64,000 nucleotides of DNA from Balneola sp. MJW-20 (GCF_040811775.1 NZ_JBFNXW010000002.1:124001-188000), one strand, 5' to 3'; shown: positions 53,136-63,290, counted from the stretch's first letter. Translations and numbers: made by a program. The notes: generated by a model from the sequence alone, not told the origin.

Positions 53136-56129
53136 ATGCACCGGCTAAAAGCAGGTTATTATATCCCCGATTTTGAGGCGGTCCTTAAAGAGATCGCCGG
53201 TAACGAATATTCCGAAGCTTTGTCCCAGATGGATACCGGCTTCCAGATCACCGGTCTGCCGAATTACGCCAGCCTGGAGACGGTACACCCGGTCATGAAA
53301 GTGCTTTGGAACTTGCTGACCCGAAACAGCCGTCTGCTGGCACCTAAAAGACTGTCCGATTTTGTCTTAAAAACCCATCTTGGGACTAAGGCTGTCACGG
53401 ATAAGGAGGATGGCGGCTACGACATCGATTTATCTTCATTTAAAGATCTGAATCATCTCAACCTCAAGTACATCCTCAAGAATATCAGTAAGTACACGGA
53501 TGATAAGGTGAATGAAGAATTCGGGGCCGATTACACTCCGCTCTTCAATGTGCTTTTTGATCTGCGTATAGCAGCCCAGCTGCAGCGTGCGCTTTTACAA
53601 TGCATGATGCTGGGTGAGTATAAGATCTGCGTGGATGGGGTTAACCCAAAGCTGGCGGATGAAATTGCATCGGGAATTAACGACTGGGTCACCTGCCTGA
53701 ACGGTTTACTGCATGAAGAGGAAGAAAGGATCCCGGCCCTGGAGCTGAGCTATACCGAAAGCGAAGAAAGCCTGACCTTTTACTACACCTATGATCCGGA
53801 TAATGCCCTGACCTTATGTACGGTCCTTGATTATGAGGGACCGGAAGCGGATAAAGATTCGGGTAAGCGTTTTACGAATGGAATTTTCACCGGTCGCCGG
53901 ATCCATTATGCGGATCTGCACTCGGAGGAGCATCACGCATCTCTGCAGTTTATACGACAGAATGTGTTCCGAGAGGAGGCTTCTGCTATAGACACAGGAC
54001 TTATGAGCCGCATGCTGCAAACCGAAGACATGCTGGCCTGCCTGCCTAATGGAAAGGATACCTCTCGCGACTGGCAACTGGCTGCCATGCTGCAACCAGG
54101 GATCAGCCTGGTGGTTGATACCGATCCCGTCAGCATGAATGCTACCTGTAATGAACTGCAGGAGCTGGAGTATGAGCGTATCTGCTGTATCCCTTCCTCA
54201 TCGAAAGGGGGATTTATTGAAAAGAGAATCAAAGAATTGCGGGAAGGAATGTATCAGATCCTGCTGGTGCATCCGGACCTGCTGCTGACGGAGACCTTTG
54301 GTTCTGCCATGAAAAAAGGAGTGGAAGAACCGGTTGCCTTCACTTCGGTATTTTTAAAGGATATTCACCGCGTTTCGGAATGGGGGGATGAATTCCGCTC
54401 GGATTACCTGAACGCAGCCCGGAAACTGAGTCATCTCTGCCGGACCAAAGAAACGCCGGCTTCCTTAAAGGGACTGACCAGCTCCGCCACGCACGATATC
54501 CTGACGGATATCTACCGGGAACTGGCGATCCCTGAAAGTGTACTCTATGTACCATCCGACCTGACGAAAAGTGGTATTGAAGGAAAGGGTTCATACCGCA
54601 GAACAGCGGATGCATTCACGGATGTGAAAAAGGAAAAGGTAATGATCCGTGAGCTGCTTACGGAAGTACGTTATGACTTCCGTTTCTTCATGGACCTGGT
54701 TACCGAGATCGTGCATAAGGAATTTCCGGTAGTTGCCGGACTCAAGCTTGGAAAAGGCCGTTATTTATATGCGCACGGACCCGTTCAGCGGGATAAGAAA
54801 GATCAGGTGATCATGGGTCTGCTGGATCTGAAAAATCAAAGTCTCAGAAATCACGATAAGGTCCGCAGAAACTTTGATCCCCACCGGGCACTCGAGATCA
54901 TGAACTATCTGCGTAAGATCGTCATGGCTTTAGGAGATCCGGATGATTATGCCGGCTGGTTGCAGCAAAAACGAGGTCCGGGTATTGGTCCGCTGTTACA
55001 TTTGGTCGAAGATGATTCCGAACAGACTATGGTGATCGGCCTGACCAATGACATCGCCGGAGAGATCACAAAAAAGATCAGTGCCGCCGGTAATAATGGA
55101 TTTGAAGAACACATGGTCTATGCGGCAGCATCCGCTTCTACGTATGGTGAGTCTTTTGTGGAAGAGCTCAAGACCATCTATCAGCATGAGCTGATCCTGA
55201 AGGGTGCCTCTCATTATGAGTTGCAGCTCTCTGAAGAGCTGACGGAAGACCTGAAGGAGAAATATTACAGCATTCGTACCGCCAGAGATACGCAGCTGGC
55301 ATTATACAGACTGCGCACGGCCGGGATCATTGATGATCATGTGACCGATCACAGTACGGGTTCGGTGACCATTACTTTTAAAAGAAAGCCGGTCAAGGAA
55401 TACTATATGAATTTGCAGCTGCACATCCGCCAGTACTTCGGCAGGAAGTCTACCGCGAAATGGATGGAGCTGGCCCGCAAGCGGGATCATGAACACTTCC
55501 TGATCGGTATCATGGATACCCTCATCGAATTCGCAGATGAGGAGATCGCGGGAAGAAGAGTGAAGGCTGCCGGAAATGGTACTGCAGCCATCGACAGCAA
55601 TACTCCTCAGAGTCCGGCAAGAGTCCTTTCCATCTTTGAGGATCCGGAATATCTGCCGGGAGACCTCAATTCCGCCAATAAACCGGTTGCCGAAATGGTA
55701 GAGAAGTACCTCAGTTTCATTCAGACTCCGCCCGACGGAAGTCAGAGTGAGATGAGTACGGTACGACAACTCAAGGATGCCTGTGTGAAACTTCGCGCCG
55801 AACAGCCGAAGGAACATGCAGCACTCAATATCCTCACAGCATTCAGCATGTTTGCCCTGGATGTGGAGATCGGAAAGCTGAACGGAGATGCCCGGAAGCG
55901 TGCAGTAGCTGAAGAGGCCATGGATCTCTATATGAAGGGGATGGAAGGACTGCAGGACCGTGAAAACTGGACCGGGGTCAGTCAGCTGATGAAGCAGGTC
56001 AATGAGCAGATCATGGATCTGAATCCTGTGACAGAACCCCTGGTAGAGCCAATGATGACGGCTATCTTGCTCAAGCGCACCAACAAACGATTAAAAGAAT
56101 TCTTAGAACGAACAGGTATATCATCATGA
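53136..56129 (+). CDS. Degenerate RecQ-like helicase-fold protein
   Basis: A 997-residue protein. The segment at about 300-470 follows the RecQ order: 'PNGKDTSRDWQLAAMLQPG' where RecQ has its Walker A and 'YQLPALL', then 'ISLVVDTDPVSMN', 'MYQILLVHPDLLL', 'KDIHRVSEWGDEFRSDY' where RecQ has 'DEAHCVSQWGHDFRPDY', and 'GLTSSATHDI' for motif III. The P-loop GKS/T and DEAH residues are replaced, so ATPase activity is unlikely. A C-terminal 'LALYRLRTAGIIDD' recalls the winged-helix part of large Bacteroidota RecQ-type helicases. It is coupled to the coiled-coil gene (ATGA). Role unknown. Confidence 0.6.
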   Translation: MHRLKAGYYIPDFEAVLKEIAGNEYSEALSQMDTGFQITGLPNYASLETVHPVMKVLWNLLTRNSRLLAPKRLSDFVLKTHLGTKAVTDKEDGGYDIDLSSFKDLNHLNLKYILKNISKYTDDKVNEEFGADYTPLFNVLFDLRIAAQLQRALLQCMMLGEYKICVDGVNPKLADEIASGINDWVTCLNGLLHEEEERIPALELSYTESEESLTFYYTYDPDNALTLCTVLDYEGPEADKDSGKRFTNGIFTGRRIHYADLHSEEHHASLQFIRQNVFREEASAIDTGLMSRMLQTEDMLACLPNGKDTSRDWQLAAMLQPGISLVVDTDPVSMNATCNELQELEYERICCIPSSSKGGFIEKRIKELREGMYQILLVHPDLLLTETFGSAMKKGVEEPVAFTSVFLKDIHRVSEWGDEFRSDYLNAARKLSHLCRTKETPASLKGLTSSATHDILTDIYRELAIPESVLYVPSDLTKSGIEGKGSYRRTADAFTDVKKEKVMIRELLTEVRYDFRFFMDLVTEIVHKEFPVVAGLKLGKGRYLYAHGPVQRDKKDQVIMGLLDLKNQSLRNHDKVRRNFDPHRALEIMNYLRKIVMALGDPDDYAGWLQQKRGPGIGPLLHLVEDDSEQTMVIGLTNDIAGEITKKISAAGNNGFEEHMVYAAASASTYGESFVEELKTIYQHELILKGASHYELQLSEELTEDLKEKYYSIRTARDTQLALYRLRTAGIIDDHVTDHSTGSVTITFKRKPVKEYYMNLQLHIRQYFGRKSTAKWMELARKRDHEHFLIGIMDTLIEFADEEIAGRRVKAAGNGTAAIDSNTPQSPARVLSIFEDPEYLPGDLNSANKPVAEMVEKYLSFIQTPPDGSQSEMSTVRQLKDACVKLRAEQPKEHAALNILTAFSMFALDVEIGKLNGDARKRAVAEEAMDLYMKGMEGLQDRENWTGVSQLMKQVNEQIMDLNPVTEPLVEPMMTAILLKRTNKRLKEFLERTGISS

Positions 56130-56938
56130 TGGAACTCAATACACTACAGAACGAATTTGAAAGTCTGATCGACCAGCTTGATTCACTGAAATCGATCAAT
56201 GATCTGACCAATCGTAATACGGATGCGACCGAAACCCTGCTGAAGGGAATCGAATCCTTTGTGAATGAGCTCCAGGGATTCCAGGATAAGATCACCGGCA
56301 GTTATTCCCGTCTGTCGGACAGTGTGGATGACCAGACCGAGCACCTTCAGAAAGCGGTAGGCAGCCTGGAGCAGAGAACCGAGGCGCTGAACAGTTTCAT
56401 CAGTGACGAGTTTACCAAACTCTATGCACAGTATGAAGAGCAGGTGCTGGCTAAAGTAAAGGATATGTCGGATGATATCACCAACCGGACCAGTGAGATG
56501 TCCACTAAGGTGATGACTCACACCGGTAATATGTCGGAACAGGTGAGTGAGCATACCGCTAAGATGTCGGAGGAAGTGATCGCCAAAGCTTCCGAGATCG
56601 CGGAAAATGTGCAGGTTCGCAATGAGGAATTAACAGAGAGAGTAGCCCAGAAGACCGAGTATATGTCGGACAAGCTGGTGCATTATTCTGAGATGATCGA
56701 GCAGCTGGAAGGACGAATCGGGATGCTGGAAAAGAGTCTCCGTAAAAGACAGGATGACCTGGAAGATAATGTAAGAGAGGTGCTGCAGGACCTGGAAGCC
56801 GGAATGGCTGCCCGTGCCGAAAAAGCCGAAGAGACCAAAGCTGAACTGATGGAGCACAAGAGGATGACCAACATCCTGCTGATGACCATCATCGGCTTGG
56901 TGGTTATAGGCTTTGCAGGGATGATCTTTCTCGGGTAA
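56126..56938 (+). CDS. Tail-anchored coiled-coil protein
   Basis: A 270-residue protein overlapping the RecQ-like gene by 4 bp. Nearly all of it is a predicted coiled coil, with a repetitive middle (MSDDITNRTSEMSTKVMTHT, 'MSEQVSEHTAKMSEEV') of ~11-residue periodicity. The C-terminus is a single membrane helix (NILLMTIIGLVVIGFAGMIF) and no lumenal domain. It should be a cytoplasmic rod anchored to the inner membrane, a plausible tether or trigger for its partner. No named family. Confidence 0.7.
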   Translation: MMELNTLQNEFESLIDQLDSLKSINDLTNRNTDATETLLKGIESFVNELQGFQDKITGSYSRLSDSVDDQTEHLQKAVGSLEQRTEALNSFISDEFTKLYAQYEEQVLAKVKDMSDDITNRTSEMSTKVMTHTGNMSEQVSEHTAKMSEEVIAKASEIAENVQVRNEELTERVAQKTEYMSDKLVHYSEMIEQLEGRIGMLEKSLRKRQDDLEDNVREVLQDLEAGMAARAEKAEETKAELMEHKRMTNILLMTIIGLVVIGFAGMIFLG

Positions 56939-57268
56939 TTATGCCCTGATTGAAGTGCCTGGCAGGCCGACTGCATTCCGTGAGTAGTATAAACGCTGAT
57001 AGTTTCAAATCTGTGTAACAGATCAGATCAGATCAGATCAGACCGGACTGGTCTGCGTAGTATATTTTGTTTTTTCACCCTGCCGGTTTAAGGAGCAGGG
57101 ATCTCACCTGTACTATCATACAGCAAACGACAGCGATCCTCATATGACTGCCTGTTGGCAATGCTTTTCCAGACTTAGGGTCTCCGGATCAATGGATGAC
57201 TAAAGCATTTACACCTGTCCCGTTTTTTTAGTTAATTACACCTCAAATTGAAAATAAATTTATCTGCT
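56939..57268. other. Gene-free spacer with GATCA pentamer repeat
   Basis: AGATC/GATCA units repeated about four and a half times at 57021-57042; otherwise nothing recognised. Confidence 0.65.
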
Positions 57269-59326
57269 ATGAATAAGGGTGTATGGGGATTAATGCTGAT
57301 AATTCTGTTACCAGCTGTTGTTTTTGGACAAGTTAATAATGCGAAAATAAATCCTACTTTCGAACAGGTGTTATCCCTTAAAAATCCGGGTGCAGTGCAA
57401 ATCTCTCCGGACGGGAAGCATGTTCTCTATTCAGTCTCTTCTTCTGAATGGGCAGAGAACCGATATGATTCTGAATTGTGGTTGTCGAAAAACGGAGGAA
57501 AACCTCTTCCTTTGACACATAACAGTGATGGCTCGAGCAGCAGCGGAGTCTGGTCTGACGATGGAAAATGGATACTTTTCACCCGAAACCAGGACAGAGA
57601 TAATACCCTGTTCGTGATATCTCCGGAAGGAGGCGAGGCCTTTCCTCTGAGCTATATCGATAAAAGTATTGGGAGCTTTGAGCTCTCACCTAATGGTAAG
57701 ACCCTCGCATTTCTGGCTCAGCAGGAGGAACCGGAAGAAAAGAAAACCATGGAAGAACGCTATGGAGAATTTGCTGAAGATGACACCGATTTTCTGTTAA
57801 GCCGGCTTTTCACCGTGGATTTTGATCCCGAATTTGCCCGCACCCATCAGCGGCCTTGTGACCAGGATAGTACCTATACTATGTGTCCGGAGGCACCAGA
57901 AGTTACGGCCCATATGGACTCCGTTAATTTTACCATTACAGGAATCGCATGGTCTCCTGCAGGAGACAGGATCGCCATAAATCATCAGCCGGATCCCATC
58001 ATAACGAGCTTTTTAGAAGCCGATATCTCTCTCTATGATCCGGCAGGCAAGGAACTGACGCAGGTTGTTTCAAATCCCTCAGCCGATGCTTTTATAGAAT
58101 GGTCGCCGGATGGTAGTCAGTTTATCTATACCAGTGATGTAGCGAACGACAGTAGTAATTTTTATACCAACAGCCGATACTTTATCTACGACCTTGAAAG
58201 CGGGGAGTCGGAGGAGGTGGCCGACAACTTTGACGAAAACCTGAATATTGCTGGATGGACCGAAAAAGGGATCTATGCCACTGCATGGCAGAAAACGCGT
58301 CGTCCGGTGCTACTGCTCGATCCTACCTCCGGAGAAGTTAATACGTTTTCAGAGATGAAAAGAATGACCTATGGCCTTTCCTTCACAAGGGATGGAGCCG
58401 AATATGCGATGATCGCCCGGGATGGAAATGAGCTGAATGAAGTATATCTGGCAGACATGATCGAAACGCGTATAGATCGACTAACGGATTTTAATGATCA
58501 GTTATCCGGATGGAATATCACTAAAAGTGAAGTTGTAAGCTGGGAAAGTCGTGACGGTGCGACTATTGAAGGCGTACTTCATAAGCCACACGATTATGAC
58601 CCCGATAAAAAGTATCCCTTACTGGTAGCCATTCATGGTGGTCCGACCGGTATATCAGTACCCTCACCGGTTCCAGCCTATGTTTATCCGATCGTGCAAT
58701 GGGTAAATAAAGGCGCACTGGTACTGCAGCCAAACTATCGTGGCTCGGCCGGGTACGGTGCAGAGTTTCGGGCACTGAATGTGAGAAACCTGGGAGTCGG
58801 AGATGCATGGGATGTTCTTTCAGGAGTAGATCATCTGATAGAAGAAGGGATAGTGGATTCCACAAAGCTGGGAACCATGGGATGGAGCCAGGGAGGGTAT
58901 ATATCTGCATTTCTTACGACCTGGTCCAATCGCTTTAAAGCAGCAAGTGTCGGGGCCGGTATATCTAACTGGATGACCTATTATGTGAATACCGATATTC
59001 ATCCTTTTACCCGACAGTACCTGAAAGCTACGCCGTGGAGCGACAAAGAGATCTACGAGCGCACTTCGCCGATGACCTATATCAATAATGCCTCAACCCC
59101 GACGCTTATACAGCATGGTGAATTTGATCGCAGGGTTCCGACCCCTAATGCATATGAGTTGCTACAGGGCTTAGAAGATGTTGGAGTAGATGCTAAGCTG
59201 ATCATATACAAAGGATTTGGTCATGGGATCACTAAACCCAAAGAAAGGCTGGCAGCGACCTGGCACAACTGGATGTGGTTCAATAAATATATCTGGGGTG
59301 AAGAAATTGAGATGCCGGTGGACTGA
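57269..59326 (+). CDS. Secreted S9-family peptidase (prolyl oligopeptidase/DPP type) 1
   Basis: Start at the ATG at 57269 (685 residues); a TTG at 57248 is less likely. Signal peptide (LMLIILLPAVVFG). The N-terminal beta-propeller (WD-like 'ISPDGKHVLYS', 'WSPDGSQFIYTS') precedes the alpha/beta-hydrolase domain with nucleophile Ser in 'MGWSQGGYISA', Asp in 'QHGEFDRRVP' and His in 'YKGFGHGI'. Complete triad; exported dipeptidyl-peptidase or oligopeptidase role. Confidence 0.9.
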   Translation: MNKGVWGLMLIILLPAVVFGQVNNAKINPTFEQVLSLKNPGAVQISPDGKHVLYSVSSSEWAENRYDSELWLSKNGGKPLPLTHNSDGSSSSGVWSDDGKWILFTRNQDRDNTLFVISPEGGEAFPLSYIDKSIGSFELSPNGKTLAFLAQQEEPEEKKTMEERYGEFAEDDTDFLLSRLFTVDFDPEFARTHQRPCDQDSTYTMCPEAPEVTAHMDSVNFTITGIAWSPAGDRIAINHQPDPIITSFLEADISLYDPAGKELTQVVSNPSADAFIEWSPDGSQFIYTSDVANDSSNFYTNSRYFIYDLESGESEEVADNFDENLNIAGWTEKGIYATAWQKTRRPVLLLDPTSGEVNTFSEMKRMTYGLSFTRDGAEYAMIARDGNELNEVYLADMIETRIDRLTDFNDQLSGWNITKSEVVSWESRDGATIEGVLHKPHDYDPDKKYPLLVAIHGGPTGISVPSPVPAYVYPIVQWVNKGALVLQPNYRGSAGYGAEFRALNVRNLGVGDAWDVLSGVDHLIEEGIVDSTKLGTMGWSQGGYISAFLTTWSNRFKAASVGAGISNWMTYYVNTDIHPFTRQYLKATPWSDKEIYERTSPMTYINNASTPTLIQHGEFDRRVPTPNAYELLQGLEDVGVDAKLIIYKGFGHGITKPKERLAATWHNWMWFNKYIWGEEIEMPVD

Positions 59327-59718
59327 TCCGATAATCTGTACAAATTCAGATTGAGGATTATGGCTGGCCGAGATCAGAGTTAGTGCTGCCGTAACTTCGT
59401 ATCGGTGAGTACTTGCGTACGGTATGGAAGGTGGGTAGCAGGAATAATTTCTCCGAAGTGGGATGTTAGATTAATGATCCTGAACCCGCCACAACGGAAG
59501 TACATAATTTCACTTTAACGGTTCACCCCCAACTGCTGGTGAACCTGCACATTATACTTTTCTAAGCTTGCTTAAGCTGAACTAACGGTAAACGAATCTT
59601 CTTCTCCGTATACTACTTAGAGAGCAGTAGATAATACATAACCATCTTTGTCCGGAATTAGGTGCCGGAGCTGTAGTGATAGATCGTATGGGGATCTAAT
59701 GATGGTTATTATGGGGTA
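59327..59718. other. Gene-free spacer ending in a strong terminator
   Basis: No protein gene seen. The terminator at its end lies ~390 bp after the S9 stop, so a long 3' UTR or an independent small RNA in 59400-59718 is possible. Confidence 0.5.
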
Positions 59719-59759
59719 AGTCCCTCCGGGATGGGGTTCCGGAGGGACTTTTTATTTTT
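59719..59759 (+). terminator. Strong intrinsic terminator
   Basis: AAGTCCCTCCGG/CCGGAGGGACTT perfect 12-bp stem, 8-nt loop, then TTTATTTTT. Plus-strand orientation only. Confidence 0.9.
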
Positions 59760-59869
59760 ATACCATAGCCCAGTGAAATGGGGCGAAGGGCCAACGACGA
59801 GGGACTAAATCGGCCTCACCGGGAACACCAACGGTATCCCCTAATTTCCCTTCCATAATCCTGAATGAA

Positions 59870-62086
59870 TTATTCCTCTTTCTTTTCAAAGTGCTCTGCA
59901 TACCAGTCGAAGATGGTTTCCCAGTGATGAAAGTAATCTTCGGTACGACCGGCGCGACCGGCACCATGACCGCCTTCCATATAGTTCACCCATTTAACGG
60001 TCTTGCCCAGCCGGCGCATGGCATAATACATTTCACGCTGGTTGTCGGCGGGGACATTCCAGTCGCCTTCACCACTCATGATCAGCAGCGGGGTCTTGAT
60101 ACGATCGGCAAAGAAGACCGCACTGTGTGCGATATACTTATCCGGAGCTTCCCAGAAGGTCTCACCGATACGATCCTGTCCGACTTCAGCTGCAGCGTAA
60201 TTCCGGGTGGTGATCTTGGGACTGTCTCCCAGGAAGCTGATCATATTCACTTTGCCGGAGTTGTTCACGGCTGCTGCAAACCGGTCGGTCTGTGTGATCA
60301 ACAGGTTGGCGGCATATCCTCCATAAGAAGTCCCCTGAACCCCCAGTTTATTTCCATCCACCATACCTCTTTCCATAAGCTTGTTGATGGCCACCGTTAC
60401 ACCTTTCATCCAGGCTTCACCGGGATAGCCTTGTTCCAGGTCCACTGAAGGACGTAATACGAAATAGTTGCGGTTGGTCAGCAGTGCGGCATCGCTTCGG
60501 AAGCTGTTATCGAAAAAGGTCTCATAGATCAGGGCGATCAGCGGATATTTTTTTCCTTCTTCGTAGTCGGCCGGATAGTACAGGACACCGTACAGGGTAT
60601 CCCCGTCCACATCCATATAACGGATCAGTTCAGTATCACCGAGTTTATAATCACCCAGCCAGTCATTGAAACCGGTTACTTTGGCAGGGCTGTCCATCGA
60701 ATCATCACTCACATAGATCTCATATGGCCGGTTACCGGAAGCCCGGTTGAATATGATCACATCCGATTCTTCTGCGAACTGCCAGTCACCATAGAGGTGA
60801 TCATCCACCCATAGCTCTTCCATTTCACGGGACTCCAGATCGTAGCGGTTGATCCCGCGCTGCCACTCGTCACGGGCTGAATAGGCAAAATAAAGATAGC
60901 GTCCGTCTTCAGTCCATTCGGCCAGGTTGAGCCGGGGAGCTTCGTCCCGGTTTTCGGGAAATTCATAGACGAGTTCGATCTCTTCACCAGCGGTGTCGAT
61001 AAGATGATAGCCCTCATCTGTACTCAGTAAAAGCTGACGGTCGTCGGGACTCCAGCGCATAAAGCGATAAGAGATGCTGGTGGTATCACCGTCTTCCACT
61101 TTTTCATCAAAGTCTGCAGTGATCTCGGTGCCTTCTTCTTCATCCACCGACCGGATAAAGATCTTGCCGTCATCCGAATAAGCCCAGGCGGTTCCTGCAT
61201 GATTCCAGTCCGGATCCGGGTCCTCCTCTGCCTTAGCAATTAGAGTATCAACATACGCGGGGTCTTCCAGAGAGATCTTGTAGAGATCATACAGCGATTC
61301 TCCGCTGCGGGTATAATCGGTTTTTTGAGGAAATTCCTGAAGAAGGCTCAGAAAGCTTCCGTCTTCAGCCAGTACCGGGTCTTCATACATACCTTCGGGA
61401 GCGAGTTCAGTTACCCGCCGGCTCTGAACCTCAACTCGTGCCGGTATAGTCATAGCGTTATGGAGCCGGACTCTTTCCCAGGCCAGAAAGTCATTTCGGG
61501 AATCCTGGATCACAATAGGTCCGTCATTAGTAACCGTATACATGGAATCTGCTTTATCTCTCCAGCCATTTTCCCGTAAGTTGATAAAAAGGGCAGAGCC
61601 ATCGGATGACCACTGAAGGTCTGAGATGCTCGCGATCTCTTTATCGGTTCGTGGTTTGAGTTCCCGTAAACGGTTTCTATCCACATCATATAACTGAAGA
61701 GTAGGTCGCTGATCCTTCAGCATGAAGAAAGCCAGAGTGTTTCCATCCGGAGACCAAACGTATTCACGGATCACGGCATCCCGCCCAATGATATCGCGAT
61801 GCTCACCGGTCCCGGTATTCAGCACATTCAGCCGGGAGGTATATTCCTGCACATAAGCTGGGTTTGCGAAACTAAAGTGATCGATATTGAGCCGGTTCTT
61901 TTGGGTGGCAGTAGTAAATGCAGCATAACTGCCATCGGGGTTAAGAGCCTGAATATTCACGTTCACCGTATTCATGGACTCTTCAATACCAAAGGTCTTT
62001 TTGTCTTGCGCAGCCAGTCCGCTGCTCATAAAGACCATAAATAAGAATGTAGTCAGTAGTCCGTATAAACTTTTCCGTTTACCCAT
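59870..62086 (-). CDS. Secreted S9-family peptidase 2
   Basis: A 738-residue protein with signal peptide (LYGLLTTFLFMVFMSSGLAA). Propeller domain ('VWSPDGNTLAFF', 'LQWSSDGSALFI') then hydrolase domain with Ser in 'VQGTSYGGYAAN', Asp in 'GEGDWNVPADN' and His in 'YMEGGHGAGR'. Complete triad. It is distinct from the neighbouring S9 gene (different nucleophile motif and propeller), so not a recent duplicate. It ends in EKKEE. Confidence 0.9.
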   Translation of the reverse strand: MGKRKSLYGLLTTFLFMVFMSSGLAAQDKKTFGIEESMNTVNVNIQALNPDGSYAAFTTATQKNRLNIDHFSFANPAYVQEYTSRLNVLNTGTGEHRDIIGRDAVIREYVWSPDGNTLAFFMLKDQRPTLQLYDVDRNRLRELKPRTDKEIASISDLQWSSDGSALFINLRENGWRDKADSMYTVTNDGPIVIQDSRNDFLAWERVRLHNAMTIPARVEVQSRRVTELAPEGMYEDPVLAEDGSFLSLLQEFPQKTDYTRSGESLYDLYKISLEDPAYVDTLIAKAEEDPDPDWNHAGTAWAYSDDGKIFIRSVDEEEGTEITADFDEKVEDGDTTSISYRFMRWSPDDRQLLLSTDEGYHLIDTAGEEIELVYEFPENRDEAPRLNLAEWTEDGRYLYFAYSARDEWQRGINRYDLESREMEELWVDDHLYGDWQFAEESDVIIFNRASGNRPYEIYVSDDSMDSPAKVTGFNDWLGDYKLGDTELIRYMDVDGDTLYGVLYYPADYEEGKKYPLIALIYETFFDNSFRSDAALLTNRNYFVLRPSVDLEQGYPGEAWMKGVTVAINKLMERGMVDGNKLGVQGTSYGGYAANLLITQTDRFAAAVNNSGKVNMISFLGDSPKITTRNYAAAEVGQDRIGETFWEAPDKYIAHSAVFFADRIKTPLLIMSGEGDWNVPADNQREMYYAMRRLGKTVKWVNYMEGGHGAGRAGRTEDYFHHWETIFDWYAEHFEKKEE

Positions 62087-62338
62087 CGAGATCTCCGTAA
62101 TTCTGATTTAAATATCGGCGTAATTAACGCAGAGCAGGGGGATTAGTCAAGATATTACTCGTGAGTCCTGAGAGGAAATCAGTACAGCTTATCTTGATCT
62201 GAGGACCTATGACCAGGATCTGTAAGGAACACGGATCACACGGATGGTTGCGGACCTGTACTATGGATTAGCTTAGATTCAAACTCAATTTCTCTTATCT
62301 TCTTCGCCGTAAATTATCATCTACAGTTCGACCCCCGA
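62087..62338. other. Divergent spacer
   Basis: No gene or repeat recognised; must contain the promoters of both flanking genes. Confidence 0.5.
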
Positions 62339-63220
62339 ATGAGGATTTTCGGTATTCTATTGATTTTATCAAGTGTAACCGCTGTATCGGTTTACGGGCA
62401 GGAAGCGGATTCATTACAGGCATCCGCTCCGGATTCCTCAGCGGCGGTTGTGGTCCCAAGTCGATGGACGAAATCCTGGGTATTCAACCTGAATGGTAAT
62501 CAGGCTACTTATCGCGACTGGAGTGAGGGAGGAGTTAACTCTCTGGCTTTTTCGACCTTCACTATTTTCAGGCTTCGTTATGCCGGTAAGAAATTCGGGA
62601 ATACCACCCGGCTCAACTTACGGTTTGGTCAGACCCGGCTGGAAGACTCCGGGCTCGAGAAGACGGAAGATATGATCCGGATCAGTAATAAGACCGAATA
62701 CTTTCTGACTACAGAACAAGTGAGTGCTTTTGCTGAGGTTGCCTTCAGAACTCAGTTTGCCAAGGGATTTGATGAAGAAACGGGTGACCTGATCTCAAAC
62801 TTTATGTCGCCGGGCTATATCACTGAATCACTGGGCTTGTCTTTTCAGCCCAATGAAAATTTCAGTGCTCAGATGGGTATGGCTCTTAAGCAAACCTTTG
62901 TAAACGCTGACACACTCGACAGTCTGTATGGACTTGGAGAAGATGAGGATTTCCGATCGGAAGGGGGAATCGATGTTGTCATAGAATTTCAAAAAGAGGT
63001 ATTTAAGAATTTTACCTACACAGCCGAATTCAATTCATTCACAAATCTCCTGATCCCCATCAGAAGTACGGATGTGATCATGTTTAACCGGTTTACCGGG
63101 AAGATCAACAGCTTCATGTCTTCAATGATCGAATTTTCCTTTATGTATGATGATGACTATTCAAGCCTGCTGCAGGTGAAGCAGGTGGTTACGCTGGGAT
63201 TCAACATTCAGATTCTCTGA
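62339..63220 (+). CDS. DUF3078-type outer-membrane-associated protein
   Basis: A 293-residue protein with signal peptide (MRIFGILLILSSVTAVSVYG). The mature part has the DUF3078 landmarks 'TYRDWSEGGVNSLAFS' and 'NTTRLNLRFGQTRLED', followed by alternating beta strands. Likely an outer-membrane beta-barrel of Bacteroidota/Balneolota; function unknown. Confidence 0.82.
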   Translation: MRIFGILLILSSVTAVSVYGQEADSLQASAPDSSAAVVVPSRWTKSWVFNLNGNQATYRDWSEGGVNSLAFSTFTIFRLRYAGKKFGNTTRLNLRFGQTRLEDSGLEKTEDMIRISNKTEYFLTTEQVSAFAEVAFRTQFAKGFDEETGDLISNFMSPGYITESLGLSFQPNENFSAQMGMALKQTFVNADTLDSLYGLGEDEDFRSEGGIDVVIEFQKEVFKNFTYTAEFNSFTNLLIPIRSTDVIMFNRFTGKINSFMSSMIEFSFMYDDDYSSLLQVKQVVTLGFNIQIL

Positions 63221-63221
63221 A

Positions 63222-63290
63222 CGACCGAAGACCGAGGACCGAAGACCGAAGCCGCCTGAACTACCCCGACAAGTCGGGGAGATGACAGAA
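63222..63290. repeat. GACCGAA heptamers and CCCCGAC/GTCGGGG hairpin
   Basis: Four GACCGAA/GACCGAG units (63225-63250) directly after the DUF3078 stop, then a perfect 7-bp stem at 63264-63279 with a 2-nt loop. Confidence 0.8.

Noticed and set aside
57248..57268. TTG start for the first S9 peptidase
   Set aside because: The ATG at 57269 gives a normal signal peptide directly.
59758..59967. 69-residue minus-strand frame at the end of the second S9 gene
   Set aside because: Overlaps the real 3' end in another frame and has no support.
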